A DNA stretch of 52,363 bases from Porogramme epimiltina (lineage: Eukaryota > Basidiomycota > Agaricomycetes > Polyporales > Polyporaceae): assembly GCA_900155495.1 (NCBI GenBank), contig FTLJ01000148.1, forward strand, positions 1-52,363. Direction: 5' to 3'. The notes beneath the pieces were generated by a model, which saw nothing but the letters and a program-made list of their open reading frames with translations, was not told where the DNA came from and searched no databases. This document shows positions 21,056-35,356 of the stretch, piece after piece. How positions within the stretch are numbered: position 1 is the first letter of the stretch; each line of letters opens with the position of its first letter. The translations under genes were made by a program, and so were the position numbers.

Positions 21056-22611
21056 ATGTCGTTCTTGCAGCTCTCCGGACTTGTCGCCCTCGCTCTTCTG
21101 ATCTCCTTCGCACTCGACCAGTGCGTGCGGTACATCACCAGATCCAGCTTGCCGGGATCTATCGTGGCCGCCACCCTCGCCCGCCTGCTGTCCGTCGCCG
21201 AACGGCCTGCCAAACACACACCTTCGCTTCTGGATCCCAGCCCCTTGGCAGAACTCGACCTTGCCTCTAAAACCACGCGAAACTACATCTATGCGAATAG
21301 GACAATCAGGTATCCATATTATCAGGTACGTCGAGTCTCTCCCCTAGGTTCTCTATCTCTCGCGCAGCGTTGTGAGGCTTAATTTGCGCCGCGCAGACTA
21401 TGTCGCACCAGCCGATGCATATAGATAACTGGATAGAAATCGACAAAGACTTTAAGTGGTATCTAGACGAGAAGTCGAGGTTGATAGAAGAGCACGATGC
21501 GGTTGAAGTATAGGGCCCATTGCTGAGTACTTACTGACTTGCAATCTTATGCGCAGGCAAGACTGTGCTGGACTCGCTTCCTGAGAATGACGAGGCATGC
21601 AAAGAGCTCCTGCTGGAGCTCGCCAGATACTTGCCTAAGCGCTATCCAACTCTTTTTCATAACGAGGGAGACGATGCTATCGTCAATCTAGTGACTCAGG
21701 AACGTCACGAGGGGTTGAGTGGCAAAAATGGAGTAGATGCCCTGCGAGTAGTGTCCCGGTGAGTACATCGTTTGATTCTTGTAGAGTTAGATCCAAATTT
21801 GAGAATATCATGGCCAGCTTAGTTCAAGACGATTTCCTCATGGCTCGCGAGCGTGAGGACGGAAAAATCTACCTCGTCGGCGGGCTGATCGCATTCCCTG
21901 GTCCGTTGCGTGTCCTCCTAACGAATATACGTACTAAAGCATATCTCCCCTTTAGGATCGTACCTTCTGTCCAATATTATCGACAAACACATCGAAACCA
22001 TTCATGAGGTCGTCCCACACTTCAACGAGAAGCTTCTTATGAGCGTTGAACGAGCGCTCAAACGTTTTACGCCCGAACAGCCTTTTGAGCGTTCCAGCTG
22101 GGAGATAGTAGACAACCGCAACCTTTTCTGGCGTGAGTTGATGGATTCTCCTACTTGAAACGATACTTGCAGGAGCGATATGCTGACTTTCAAAAAGATC
22201 ATGTTACCGGTCCCCCGAACCCAAATGTGCACCCGAAGGACCTTTTTCTTCGCATAGACCACCAGACGTTTCGAAAGCTTCCCAAGACCAAGGTAATCGC
22301 CTTTGGAGCGTGAGCACTTCTGATGAGTCCCACCTGTCTTTCCATTGACGTGAATTGATCGCCAAGCCATCCTGTCCTGCGCAAGATCGAGGACCTCGCA
22401 GACAGTCCCCTGATCCCCGCTCTTCTTGAAAGGATCTACGCAGAGACCGATACTGCCATCATGAAGGCAAGCATGATAAGCCCGCCGGAATTACATAAGT
22501 TCTAACCACTTTCGGCGACAGTACAAGGGAACGCCGAAGTATGAAACTATATTGGTGCCGTACCTTCAGAAGCTTACTGCGAGCCAAATTGAGCGCGGCC
22601 TTATCCCGTAA
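21056..22611 (+). CDS. DUF3445 (haem-dependent oxidative N-demethylase-like) protein, eight exons
   Basis: About 379 residues after splicing: 21056-21325, 21397-21507, 21562-21758, 21818-21900, 21956-22132, 22198-22309, 22367-22466, 22522-22611. An N-terminal membrane anchor (LSGLVALALLISFAL) precedes DUF3445 blocks: NWIEIDKDFKWYLDEK, LLELARYLPKRYPTLF, LVQDDFLMARE...YLVGGLIAFPG, LLMSVERALKRFTPEQPF, LFLRIDHQTFRKLPKTKVIA and MKYKGT. Bacterial DUF3445 proteins bind haem and demethylate amines; fungal members are often annotated only by the domain. The sixth junction is odd: the conserved-looking RYADFQKDHV after acceptor ttgcag is in the wrong phase for donor gtgagt, while acceptor aaaaag at 22197 restores frame but drops it. 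The last intron appears to use a GC donor (AAG|gcaagc). Its promoter and first 80 bases are duplicated at 36150-36568. Confidence 0.8.
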
Positions 22612-23068
22612 GTAGTTCCTGTGTCTCAGGCTCTCTTTACATTGAGCTCAGGTCGCATACCTAGGGCGGACTACGACGTGAGAGCATTCCGCGAAGTTGC
22701 TATTTCACCAAAGCAAGAGAACTAGGCACAAGGAATCCGGCTCTCGCAACCTCGCGAGTAGATCCGGAACACTATGACTCCGTCCCTTGTCGCCTTAGTA
22801 TCTCCAACGGTCACTTACGTATACTTCATTTCCGGCTCTCATCCCTATCACAATAGATTTACGACGGCGTTATTAACTTTCTACGCTCACAATCAGGGTT
22901 CTATTTGGGTGGCATGTACCCATCAAACCCTAAATGGGGACGATCGTGGCTCTGCTTCGATTCGGATATCCAAGGTACTCTCGTTCTGCAGGCGTTGGAA
23001 ATCTGTGCGGAGATGCCAGGAGCACCAGCGATCCGGGCGTATGGCCCCTCTATATTACGCATACAGCA
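22612..23068. other. Convergent intergenic between DUF3445 gene and F6
   Basis: 3' flanks of two convergent genes. Short frames only; nothing supported. Confidence 0.5.
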
Positions 23069-24534
23069 TTACACAATGATGCCCGACCCTTCTCCCTCCC
23101 GTCCTGAGTACTCCGGCAATGTTTCGTCCTCTTCTACATGATGTCCAAGTGCAAGCGCCACCCTGAGATGTATGAGCTCAGCGCGCACCTCATTGAGTGC
23201 TGTGTTGACGTGACTTTCTATGCGTGAAGCGGCATTCGCCATTGTCGAATTGGGGTCGGGGTTCTCGGCTGGTACTGCAGAGCGAGAGCATCCTGTGGAC
23301 GCATCAGTGGACCTTCCAGGATCTCCCTCCAAGTTGTGAGAAATAGACCCACTTCTGTCGATGACTGCGCTCATGAATTGGGGTGCTACAACGGCATGCA
23401 ACAGCGCTTCAAGCGTTTCGGAGAGATGTTCAAGCCTAGAGGTTACGTTTTCTGGCTGGGATGCGGGGCACGTTGGAATGCCAGTGAATGAGGTCGGTGC
23501 ATGCTGAGGACGAGGAGACGTTCTCCTTATGGTCGCTGAGGGGTAGTACACAATGAGTGCCGTTAGTACGAGCGGCCCGAGGTTCAGATAGGCTGTAGCT
23601 CACAAGTCCCCGTCGGATGAGAGGAAGAGGTATCGGAAAATAGGTGCTTGAGAGGCACTAAGCCGACTTGCCGTTTGGATGAGGAGCGGCGACGACGGCA
23701 TCGGCGAAGCACACAAAATGACACCATGGATGTGATAGTCACGAGCGCAAGTCCACCAAGGATAGCCTCAACAATGGACGCAGCTTTGTTGCTACCTTGC
23801 TTCCAATGATGAGTTGTATTGGTGCTTGTGAATGTACTACTTTGGGGGAACACTGTGCCGAGGGAAGTGCTAGTAGGGCGGGAAGTGGCTGTGGACCGCA
23901 CAATTTTGGCAACACTAGAGCTTTGAGAATCCGATATTGGCGTTAGCGAGGGCGTTGTGAAGGGTGAAACTGAAGGCGTCGCATCTTCTTCGGTGGTATA
24001 CATGACATAGTCGAAGAGTATGAGTGAATCCTTTGGTCCGCCGCCCATACGTATTTCAAACTCATGGGGTTCGTTAGTGAGACCAGGAAGACTGAATACT
24101 GAGACATTATAAAGAATGCCTGTGGAGTTATCCGGCTCGTGAATGAAGTTTCCGACAAGACCTCCGTCGAGGTAAAAAGTAAGGTTTGTGAACGTTGTAG
24201 TGGCGGGTATCTGGTTAGCGAGGAGGGTGAAGACATACACCGCGTTGCCTGTGAATTGCATAGAAATGATTCGCTCTGGCTCTCCGGCGTGGTAAGTTGA
24301 GTCGTGCCATGTCTTGTCGAATGCTCTGTTAACATTGGCATTGGTTCGGTTGATGTTGCACCCGTCGCAAGTGCTCCCTTGGGCCCATAGGCCATATGGA
24401 ACGTAAGAAGGAGCGACGTAGGTTGATTCATCCCCGTTTTCGTCGTCAATGGTGCGATTGACGAGTACGGATACGCCGGGGTGAGCACAAAGATATAGGA
24501 AAATGGCCAAAATAGAGAGAGAACCTAGGACCAT
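23069..24534 (-). CDS. NRTIDD-family membrane protein F6
   Basis: 465 residues from exons 23604-24534 and 23535-23069; the intron gtgagct...ccctcag joins HPTGT to STIRRTSPRP in frame. The start at 24534 gives signal peptide MVLGSLSILAIFLYLCAHPG. Ectodomain: LVNRTIDDENGDESTYV, CDGC, FDKTWHDSTYHAGEPERIIS, FTGNAVYVFTLLANQ, TNLTFYLDGGLVG, HEPDNSTGILYNVSVF and SLILFDYVMYT, with many N-glycosylation sequons. Helix ILGGLALVTITSMVSFCVL is followed by RRCRRRR. The tail has heptad-like SRLEHLSETLEALLHAV and NEVRAELIHLRVALAL, then LPEYSGREGEGSG, placing the LPxYS motif ten residues before the end rather than terminal. It is convergent with the DUF3445 gene. Confidence 0.85.
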
Positions 24535-25491
24535 TGTCGGTTTCCGCGGCGGTGAAATGGTCGGAGGTAAGTCGAGTATGCTGCAGGGAGCATGAAGAGT
24601 GAACAATGCCGTTCTAATAGTCTGAGTCCAGTGGCATCGCTTCCTCTCATATAATGCATGTATGTACACCGCCATCGTGAATGAAGATCACGCAAAAGAG
24701 AAGGGTGAGAAGGGTTACTAGCACGAATATCCGGATCATCTCACACCCGGGAGCGACTCGTTTTGATATGAGGTCATCGACATGCCAGCACTATTATTTT
24801 CTCATAGACCACCTAAGACCTTGCTCAGGGATAAAGATCTTTCAGACTTGTCAGACAGTGAGCGAACTCCGCGAAGATATAACACAATGGAACCGAAACT
24901 TGAAGGCTCTTCTGGGAAAATCCTAGAGGGTGTCGGTTAGGAAGTTAGGCTAAATCTAAGAGGAAAGATTGACAACTATGCCCATTCCTCCAAGAAGGGA
25001 GTTAGTCCTCGTTCTCCTATGGCTGCCCAGGGGGTAACCATGGATTCAGCCTAACACATCTGCAAGCATTACTACGGCGAGGCGGCAATGGCTTAGCATA
25101 CTGTAAGCTATGTTATACGGTGCAATTGTGTGATGCAAACGTTGTATCCAATACATTCAGTCACGGTCCCGCCTCATCTTCTACAAGGTACGTACCTTGA
25201 CAACGGAAATCTTGAGACTCTATTCGTCATTTAGATCAGATATTATCCTACAGACTCCGACCTGCCGTATTTGCGCACGTGTAAAAGGAGCACACCTACA
25301 TTGTGATCCAATCTCGTAGTCACAAATCATCTATCCTGAGTATCGTCATCAGCCGCATGTGAATATACGTCGAATATGTACTAGCTACAGCGCGCGACGA
25401 AGAACACCATCAGCTCAACGCGAACGCCTCTCATTACAGGAGGAGGCACCCATGTCACCACCCCATCTGAACATATCTCGATAGGCGCTAC
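24535..25491. other. Intergenic between F6 and F7
   Basis: No supported gene. It holds the 5' flank of F6 and the 3' flank of F7; a plus frame at 24681-24926 has no recognisable motif. Confidence 0.5.
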
Positions 25492-26768
25492 CTATACAGC
25501 GCTATGCTGGATAGCAGTGCTAATCCGACTGGATCCAGATGACGAGATTGAAAACGCAGATGAGTCCGTGTGGCGGACTGTTGATGACCTGTAGTAGGTA
25601 GTACTAGCCGCCGTTCCTGAGATCTGGCGCATCGCTGCTTCCGGGCGTGCGAGAAGCGAAGGCTCTGAATACTCCGAGAGTAGCTTGAACCGTCGCGTGC
25701 TCAGCCGAGGCTTGTGCATCTCGATCTGTCGTGCTATGACGAGATAACCTGAGACGTTAATCTTGTGTTCACAGGACGTGGGATGAGGTGGGCGATAAAC
25801 GTACCGTCTTCTCCGTGAGTGAAGGTGGTTGAGTTGAGGACTGGTGAAGCGAGGGTAGCTTCAGGGGCACCAGATGCCCGAGATGCAAGGCACCGCTTGC
25901 GCACCACATAGAACGCAGTCGCAATGAGGACTCCCAACACGAACCCACCCAAAGTTCCACTAACTATGGGGGTCAGTGCTGGGGATGTGCGAGTTGAAGG
26001 GGGAGATGGGATTGGTCCCAATGAAGTCATGCTGGGGCTCGCGGTCGTGTTGGTCGGAGAGGAAGCTAGCCCGAGTGAGGCATTAGAAGACTGTGTTCCT
26101 GCGGCAGGGCGTTGGAGTGGCGGAGGCTGCATGGCCATGGATGACGTCGTGGTAGTATCCGGACTTAGGATTGCCGCTGTCGAAGACATGATGGATGACG
26201 AAGGTGGAGGCGTCACGTTTTCTTCTTCGGCCGTGTATACCACGTAGTCGAAGAGCATGAGCGAGTCAGTCGGCCCGCCCATATGTATTTCGAACTTGTG
26301 ATTGTTGTTAGAAAGATTTGATAGACTGAACACCGAGACGTTATAAAGAATGTCTGAGGAGTCATTCGGCTCGTGCACGAATTCTCCAACGATCATTTTG
26401 TCGAGGTAAAACGTAAGGTTTGTGAATGTTGTCGTGCCGTGTATATGATTAGCAATGAGGGTGAAGGCATACACCGCAGTGCCGGTGAATTGCATAGAAA
26501 TGATTCGCTCTGGCTCTCCGACGTGGTAGGTGGAGTCATGCCAGGTCTTGTCGAATGCTCTGCTGACGTCAACAGTGGTTCTGTTGATATTGCACCCGTC
26601 GCAGGTGTCACCCTGGGTCCACAAGTTCGATGGGCTATAAGATGGCAAGGCATGTGTCATTTCATCCCCTTGCATATCGTCAATAGTGTGATTGACGAGG
26701 ACGGAGACTGTAGGAGAAATGTGAAGATAGAGGAGAATGGTAAGGGAGGAAAGAGCAGCGGATCCCAT
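25492..26768 (-). CDS. NRTIDD-family membrane protein F7, tail cut by a stop
   Basis: The main frame (25734-26768, 344 residues) begins with signal peptide MGSAALSSLTILLYLHISPT, then LVNHTIDDMQGDEMTH, CDGC, FDKTWHDSTYHVGEPERIIS, FTGTAVYAFTLIANH, TNLTFYLDKMIVG and SLMLFDYVVYT. A long Ser/Thr/Pro stalk, helix IVSGTLGGFVLGVLIATAF and VRKRC follow. The frame stops at 25734 after LTSQVISS. Directly downstream (25492-25719) another frame encodes HKPRLSTRRF and SSTVRHTDSSAFSIS, clearly homologous to the tail of F5. So the F5-like tail was disconnected by an indel, or is joined by an intron I could not place: the only GT-AG pair in the gap spans about 24 nt, too short. The protein keeps ectodomain and anchor but loses most of its cytoplasmic part. 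Confidence 0.75.
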
Positions 26769-27787
26769 GGTCTGTTAGTGTCGTAGTGAGGAACAAGTAG
26801 AGTCTGAATCAGAGAGTGGGTGGGACATAGTCTTCTGACACGAGGGATAGTGATATCGTCTCTCCTTACACAGCATATACCTTCAATCAACATCTGCGGG
26901 AAAAGGAAGACTGATGGGATGAGAACGAGCAGCGGGTTCATCGCCTGCCCTGGGACAACTCACTTCGCCACGAGGTCCGCAACGCGCCACTAGACGCAAT
27001 TGAGCCATATGCCTGATTGCAGGATATCAGACTCGAGGGAAAGGCCGCATCCTGAAAGAAAATTTCCACGATGCAGGTAAGTAGCGGGCTTACATAGTAG
27101 CAACGATGACAACACCTACAAGTTCTATCCCAGATGAGATGCACATGGGCACTTAAGAAGGAGAATGTGTGATAGGGAGGAGGGATGCAAGTAAGGAGCA
27201 CCCTACTTATTCGAGGTAAATTTTAGCTATGACAACGTTACGGAAAACGCCGATTCAAATATGACAACTAGAGAGTCAGAGTCAGCCTGGAATGTCTGAA
27301 ACGGGTTTGAGAGCGCGATAAAATCACTCAGAGTTGTTTGGACACGCTGGCTATGCCATCGCACGCATTCGGGGCCCGCATCTCCTCCCCCCCAGTACCG
27401 ACCTGGGACCCCGCAAGGGACGACCCTGATTTGCGAATGGCTACTTTATAGTCAGTTGTACGTTCTGTTCTTCCGTTTTCCAAAAGCTGCAGCTTTAATG
27501 GCTCGCAAGAGAAGGAGATGATAAGAGCTGAGGCTTGAAGTTGCAACGCTTTCGAGTCAGGATATTTGGTGAAATCGACCCCGGCGGCAAGGCTCTGACA
27601 AAGGTATCACGTGCACTATTTGGGCGCCAATTGCTTCTTGGCGACGTTGTGGCATGAGTTGAACTTCATCAAAAAGTCCTTGGAGGCTGAACTCCACTAC
27701 ACGCGTTCCCCTTGAGGGAAAAATGCCATACTCCAGCCGAGAAGATATTATAGAGGTAGGTACGACAAAGTCCCTCTTCTGGTTATC
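26769..27787. other. Intergenic between F7 and F8
   Basis: No supported gene. Bases 27575-27720 are the 3' flank shared with F2 (12401-12500) and F12 (36600-36680). Confidence 0.5.
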
Positions 27788-29830
27788 TTATTGTTCGGAG
27801 TACTCCGGCAATGGCTCATCCGCGTTCGCCCCCAGTGCGCGCCGAGCGTCACGGCGTGCCACGAGCGCGATTCTCAAGCTCGCAAGCTCAGTGCGCATCT
27901 GTCCAACCTCCGTGGCTGACAAGGACCCTATGGTGGTATACGTGGCCTCTGTACCTGCTCTTGGAGAATACGAATCCCGCCCCACGGTGGAGGGAACGCC
28001 TGCGGGCGACCGGGTCATTAGATGCTGCTGGCGGGGCGGCACCAAGCCGTGTTCCTGGGATACGGCGACTGGGTCTCTGGTCCTCCCGGCCCTCTGAGTC
28101 TCGGGGGGCGTGTGGTGTGAGGCTGAAGAAGATGGGCGATGATGTTCCTTCGGAGCGGTGAGGGCATGCAGCTGCGCCTCGAGGGTGCTAATGTGGTTCT
28201 CGAGGGTAGCGTCTTCAGTACATGTGACGGAGCGAGCAGTAAGGTCGAGGTATGGGCTCTGTTCATCACCCGGGAGTGATTGAAGAGTATCTGTAGACAC
28301 TTCATATGAGAATCAAATCAGACGATGCAAACTGAAGGCTCACGAGCTGCATGATAAAGGCTGGGGTCAACGTGAGGGTATATAGGTGGGGTCTTGGTAG
28401 TTGAAGTTCGAGAAGCAAGGCGCCGCCAGAGAAGAGCGCATAGTAAGATTACCCCAATAATTATGAAAGTGGCCCCACCAACAACACCACCGATAATTGA
28501 GGGCAATGATGGTTTCTTCTTTGAAGACGTAGCTGTTGTTATTGTAACGGTGGAGATCGCCGAGGGGACCGAAGGAGTCGAGTGCAGGGTAGTAGCACTG
28601 GTGGTATTGGGAGGTAAGATAGAGACGGCCGTATAGATAGCGTAGTCGAAGAGCACGAGCGTCTCGTTCGCACCGCTCGCGTGTATCTCGAAAAGGTGGG
28701 GGGCACTAGGAAGCCCCGTAAGACCGAACGCTGGCACATTGTAGAAGATCTCCGTGGTGTTATCCGCCAAATGCATGAAATTCCCCGCGAGCTCGCCGTC
28801 GATGCGGAACGTGAGGTTGGTGAACGTCGTCCGGTCGGGTACTTGATTCACGAGGAGGACGAAGGCATACACTGCGACGCCGGTGAAATTCATCGAGATG
28901 ACCCTTTCCGGGTCTCCGACATGCCAGGTAGAGTCGTGCCAAGTTCCGTTGAATATTTGACTAATATTGACAGTGGCGGGGGTAATGATACAACCCGTAC
29001 AGATGTTCCCTTGGTTCCATCCGTTGAAAATTGGGAGGTAAGATGGGGGCACCTTGGTGACTTCGTCACCATAAAAGTCGTCGATGGTGCGGTTTACAAG
29101 AACACTCATTTCCGATGCCGCCCGGGAGAGGAGTGAAGAGGTGGGACGTCTGTCCTGCAGAGGAAGTGCAGATGGGGGTGTCAGTGACGGGGGTCTTGTA
29201 TTCATGACTGTCTAATATGTGAAACGGTTGTTGCTAGATCTAGATACAAATCAATGACGGTGAATTGAAAAGGAAACTTCGATATCGGGCACAACGTGCA
29301 GTTGAGTGATATAAATGCCGTTTGCGAGGACACACAATCGGGCACTACATTATCCTTAAGTCTGCATATGTGGGAAGAGTTTAGTCGTTGATGAGGGTGG
29401 AGCTCGCGGCTCATAGGTGAATGGTACACACACACTGACGGTATCCACACAGGCTTCATACCCTGCTTTCCGATGGAGTTTACACCTTCAGAGTTTGATT
29501 CTGTTGCTGAAACTTGCTAAACGAGGTGGAGTTGACGCCAAAACCGACTTTCATTGACGGCTAGCCATGCCCTTTTTCGGGGCACACGAGGGCGTGGTCT
29601 CTGTTCTATTTGGAATAGGGCATATAGGAATGGTAAATGCGGTAATCGGAAATGGTGATCACAGGTGACATCACGGAAGCCCTAGAGCGTGCGAGGATAC
29701 ACCAGGGGAAGGAATTCGGGTCTACAAACATGATGTACTCCCTGTGCGATCGCATCTTGTTGAGACTTTCATCCCTTTGATCGCATTTTGGGTCACCCAA
29801 TGGTGTCGCCTATATTTCCAGGGACAGACA
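27575..29830. repeat. Duplicated unit containing F8 (copies at 12.4-14.4 and 36.6-38.8 kb)
   Basis: The 3' flank, whole gene and about 600 bp of 5' flank match the F2 and F12 regions. The F12 copy extends further: both share a block with agccctagagcgtg-like sequence and end in aatggtgtcgcctatatttc plus cagggaca, at 29800-29826 and 38800-38827. Confidence 0.7.
27788..29205 (-). CDS. NRTIDD-family membrane protein F8 (FYGDE subgroup)
   Basis: 454 residues from exons 28344-29205 and 27788-28290; intron gtgagcc...gtctacag joins LYHAA to HTLQSLPGDE in frame. Ectodomain VNRTIDDFYGDEVTK, CTGC, FNGTWHDSTWHVGDPERVIS, FTGVAVYAFVLLVNQ, TNLTFRIDGELAG and TLVLFDYAIYT. Stalk is short; helix IIGGVVGGATFIIIGVILL and WRR follow. 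The cytoplasmic part has ENHISTLEAQLHAL, VGQMRTELASLRIAL and ends LPEYSEQ. The N-terminus MNTRPPSLTPPSALPLQDRRP lacks a hydrophobic signal core. A perfect acceptor (ctctgcag) sits just before the conserved RRPTS, so translation may begin in an unseen upstream exon. Closest relatives in the window are F2 and F12. Confidence 0.8.
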
Positions 29831-29891
29831 TCAAATAACTAGACGCCATCTGTCTCCCCTCCTAGCCACGACTCAGTACAAGGAGACGTGT
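29206..29891. other. 5' flank of F8 and 3' flank of F9
   Basis: Duplicated with 38069-38830; no gene supported. Confidence 0.5.
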
Positions 29892-31113
29892 TCACCAGGG
29901 TCGGTGGCACGCAATAGAGAAGTGGATGTAGATGCGCCGCACCACGCCGCCGCTACACCCGAGCTCCGAGCGCAACACCGGAGGTCCTGCACACATCGCG
30001 CCGCTCTCAGCACTGGCCTCCTTGCCGATGGTCCCGAATCTCAAGCACGCCGCAGACACGCGGAGGGCTTCCGTGGCGTCGCAGCACGTGTCGAGCTCTT
30101 TAAAGAGCTCAGGGTCCTGGGAAAACGGAAAGGGCGGTGCCCGCCACTTTTCGGATGCGAGGGGTGGGCCGATGCAGAGTGTCGGTAGTCGGGCCTCGGA
30201 TCGGCCCTCGATTCGGTCCTCGAGAGCCAACGCGTCCCGCTGTGGAAGGATAACTCAATGGCATATTTAGATATGGAGAGCGGACGGACACACCAATCTC
30301 TCGCTGAGTCGAGGAGGCCGCATCCGAGAGGACACCATAGGATCGCGCGGTCACGTGCCGTTTTCGAAGGCAGTAGAACAAGGCGGCCACAATAAGCCCA
30401 AAGGCGAATACTCCGAGGGCACTCCCTACAATGGGTCCCACAGTTCGAGACGGACGGCTTGCAGGCGACGAGGCCGCTTGTGTGCTAGGAGAATCTGATT
30501 GCATTGTCGGCGTCGAGGCGGTTGGTGGCGTGGAGGATGGAGATTGTGGGATCGAAAGGGAATTCGAAGACGTATCCTCAGTCGTGTAGACCGCATAATC
30601 GAAGAGCACGAGCGTCTCGTTCCCCCCGCTCGCGTGTATCTCGAATACATGGGGAGCACTGGGAAGTCCAGTATGACCGAACGCTGGCACATTGTAGAGG
30701 ATCTCCGTGGTGTTATCCGCCCAATGCATGAAACCCCCCGCGAGCTCGCCGTCGATGCGGAACGTGAGGTTGGTGAACGTCGTCCGGTCGGGTACTTGGC
30801 TCACGAGGAGGATGAAGGCATACACTGCGACGCCGGTGAAATTCATGGAGATGACCCGTTCCGGGTTTCCTACATGCCAGGTAGAGTCGTGCCAGGTTCC
30901 GTTGAATATTTGACTAATATTGGCGGTGGCGGGGTTAACGATACAGGCCCCACAGATGTTCCCTTGGTTCCACCCGTTGACAATAGGGAGGTAGGACGGG
31001 GCCACCTTGGTGACTTCGTCGCCGTAAAAGTCGTCGATGGTGCGGTTGATCAAGATAGACACCACTAGGGGAATGTTGAAGAAAAAGAGTGTGATAAAGA
31101 GGAAAGTGATCAT
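29892..31113 (-). CDS. NRTIDD-family membrane protein F9, unusual C-terminus
   Basis: The start at 31113 gives a clear signal peptide (MITFLFITLFFFNIPLVVS), then ILINRTIDDFYGDEVTK, CGAC, FNGTWHDSTWHVGNPERVIS, FTGVAVYAFILLVSQ, TNLTFRIDGELAG and TLVLFDYAVYT. The stalk is Ser/Thr/Pro-rich; helix IVGSALGVFAFGLIVAALF and LRKRH follow. Read straight, the frame ends at 30109 (334 residues) with a basic tail rich in RGPNRGPIRGP. An overlapping minus frame continues to a stop at 29892 (DPELFKELDTCCDATEALRV...); a splice into it via acceptor tttcccag near 30119 is plausible but no donor is decisive. There is no LPxYS motif in either version. F13 is a truncated duplicate of its first part. Confidence 0.7.
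30093..30110. repeat. 18-bp perfect palindrome
   Basis: GAGCTCTTTAAAGAGCTC reads the same on both strands. It lies in the candidate alternative 3' exon of F9, where it encodes ELFKEL. Confidence 0.9.
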
Positions 31114-31515
31114 TATTGTTGTCCAGCAATGGATTAGCGTATAGAGATGTTGTTGGTGAGTCGGGTGTGGGCCAAGATACAGCTGAAGCCTAAGCTGACG
31201 TCGAGGACTGGGTGACCGTTTTCTCGTACATCTCACTCGCCCTTATACACCACGTATGCGACTAGCCGCCACGCTGTATTGATGTCCGCCCGTGGCGTGC
31301 ACGGTTCGATAGATGGCAGAAGAGTGAGTGCTGTGTCTCCTGCGGGGACTTGAGGTCCTAAAGACGATCTACGAATACGTGAACAATACTAGTCAGTCAT
31401 CGCCAAAATGAATCGAAGAATATCTAAACACGAAGCGGGTTTTCATACCTTGAGGAGGGTTCGTGTACCTAACGCCTGCTGATTCAACGCGGCGAGAGAG
31501 TACTGGAAAACGGAC
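31114..31515. other. 5' flank of F9, duplicated at 39073-39449
   Basis: Near-identical to the upstream DNA of F13, for example gacgtcgaggactgggtgac and tacaccacgtatgcgactag. The match ends at cggac (31511-31515), where the 1.5-kb extra segment begins. Confidence 0.75.
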
Positions 31516-34013
<2,498 letters not shown>

Positions 34014-35356
34014 TTACACGTGGCACAGGCCTGCCATGTAGTCACGCCGCGCCTGAAACGCCGCACGCAATAACGCAACCTCCGCGCGTGTTTCCGCCAG
34101 CTCCGATCGCGAATAACTCTCGCCAGAAGCGCATGAGCTCTCGCCAATCACTGTCTGCTCACCAGAACACTGAGAAGCCGGCGCGTGCGAGGGTGGACCG
34201 GGGGGAGGCGTGTGTCTAGTTGTCCAGTCGTCGGCCCTGGGGAGACTGGAAGACGAGGGACTATTCGGGAGCGTTGGGCCTGTATCAAAGGAAGGTCTCG
34301 CCCTGAAGAGAGTGAGATGAAGCGCCGGAGGTGATAGAGAAGGCGAAGATCTCTTCTGGGTCGTAAGCGCGAGCAGTTGGGCTTCGAGAATCGCAACGTG
34401 CACCTCCAGCCGGGCTGTGTTCTCGGAGGGTGTAGAATACGAGCCAATTACGCTCAGTGTGCTCGAAGCTAAACGCCGATGCTTCGCTATTGGAAACGGG
34501 ATTCAGGACTTGAGTGTTCGGGAGAGGAGCGGAACTCACGTGTAGGGCCAAGGGAGAGGGGCGCATCGCGGAGAGAGGTCTTGCATAAAGCCAAATTGCT
34601 GTCCGGCATTGGGGCCGTGAGACGCCGACGAAGGAACATATGAAACGATATCCCAGCAGCCATGACCAGAGCAAGTCCACCGAAAACGCTGGCGATAATC
34701 AGACCGGTGGTCAGGGACTTTGACGTCATGGGACCCCCTGTTGAACTAAAGGACGACGAAGAGGCTTGTGCTTGCGTGGTGGGGGTAGTGGGCGTTTGCG
34801 TAAGGTTCTCGCGCTCCACCGTATAGACTACGTAGTCGAATAGTAGAAGCGAGTGGCCTGAGCCACCCATGCGTATTTCGAATTCGTGCGATGTGTAAGA
34901 CAGGCCTGTGTGGGCGAAGACTGGGACATTGTAGAGGATATCTGTGGAGCTGTCTGGAATGTGGTTGAACTGTCCCGCCAACGCCCCGTCGATGTGGAAC
35001 GTGAGATTCGTGAATGTTGACGTCTCGGGGACCTGGTTGGCGAGTAGGACGAAAGCATATACGGCGGAGCCATTAAACGACATGGAGATTACTCGCTCAG
35101 GGCCCCCTGGGGCGTACGTAGAGTCGTGCCATGTCATATCAAACGCACGGTTGACGTCTGCGTTGGTGTTGTTGACATGGCATCCGACACATGCGTTTCC
35201 TTGGGCCCATCCCCCCTCCGGAATGTAAGAAGGCCGCACGAATGTAACGTCATCGCCGTTTTCATCGTCGATGGTATGATTGAGGAGGATGGAGACCCCG
35301 TGGCATATCCGGCAGAAAATAAAGGCAATCAGGAGGCTCAGGGAAGGAATCGTCAT
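34014..35356 (-). CDS. NRTIDD-family membrane protein F10 (ENGDD subgroup)
   Basis: 429 residues from exons 34540-35356 and 34014-34486; intron gtgagttcc...ccaatag joins LSLGPT to PKHRRLASST in frame. Signal peptide MTIPSLSLLIAFIFCRICHG, then ILLNHTIDDENGDDVTF, CVGC, FDMTWHDSTYAPGGPERVIS, FNGSAVYAFVLLANQ, TNLTFHIDGALAGQF and SLLLFDYVVYT. The stalk is short; helix IIASVFGGLALVMAAGISF is followed by LRRRL. The cytoplasmic part has a coiled coil (RLEVHVAILEAQLLALTTQ) and SELAETRAEVALLRAAFQ, and ends ARRDYMAGLCHV, so the usual LPxYS motif is missing. F14 is its close duplicate with the same tail, so the loss predates the duplication. Confidence 0.85.

Noticed and set aside
30499..31068. Long plus-strand open frames opposite NRTIDD genes (also 28681-29136, 37565-38077, 19491-19913, 26373-26786)
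   Set aside because: They recur only because the antisense of a conserved gene is also conserved. They lack their own start context, introns or domains.
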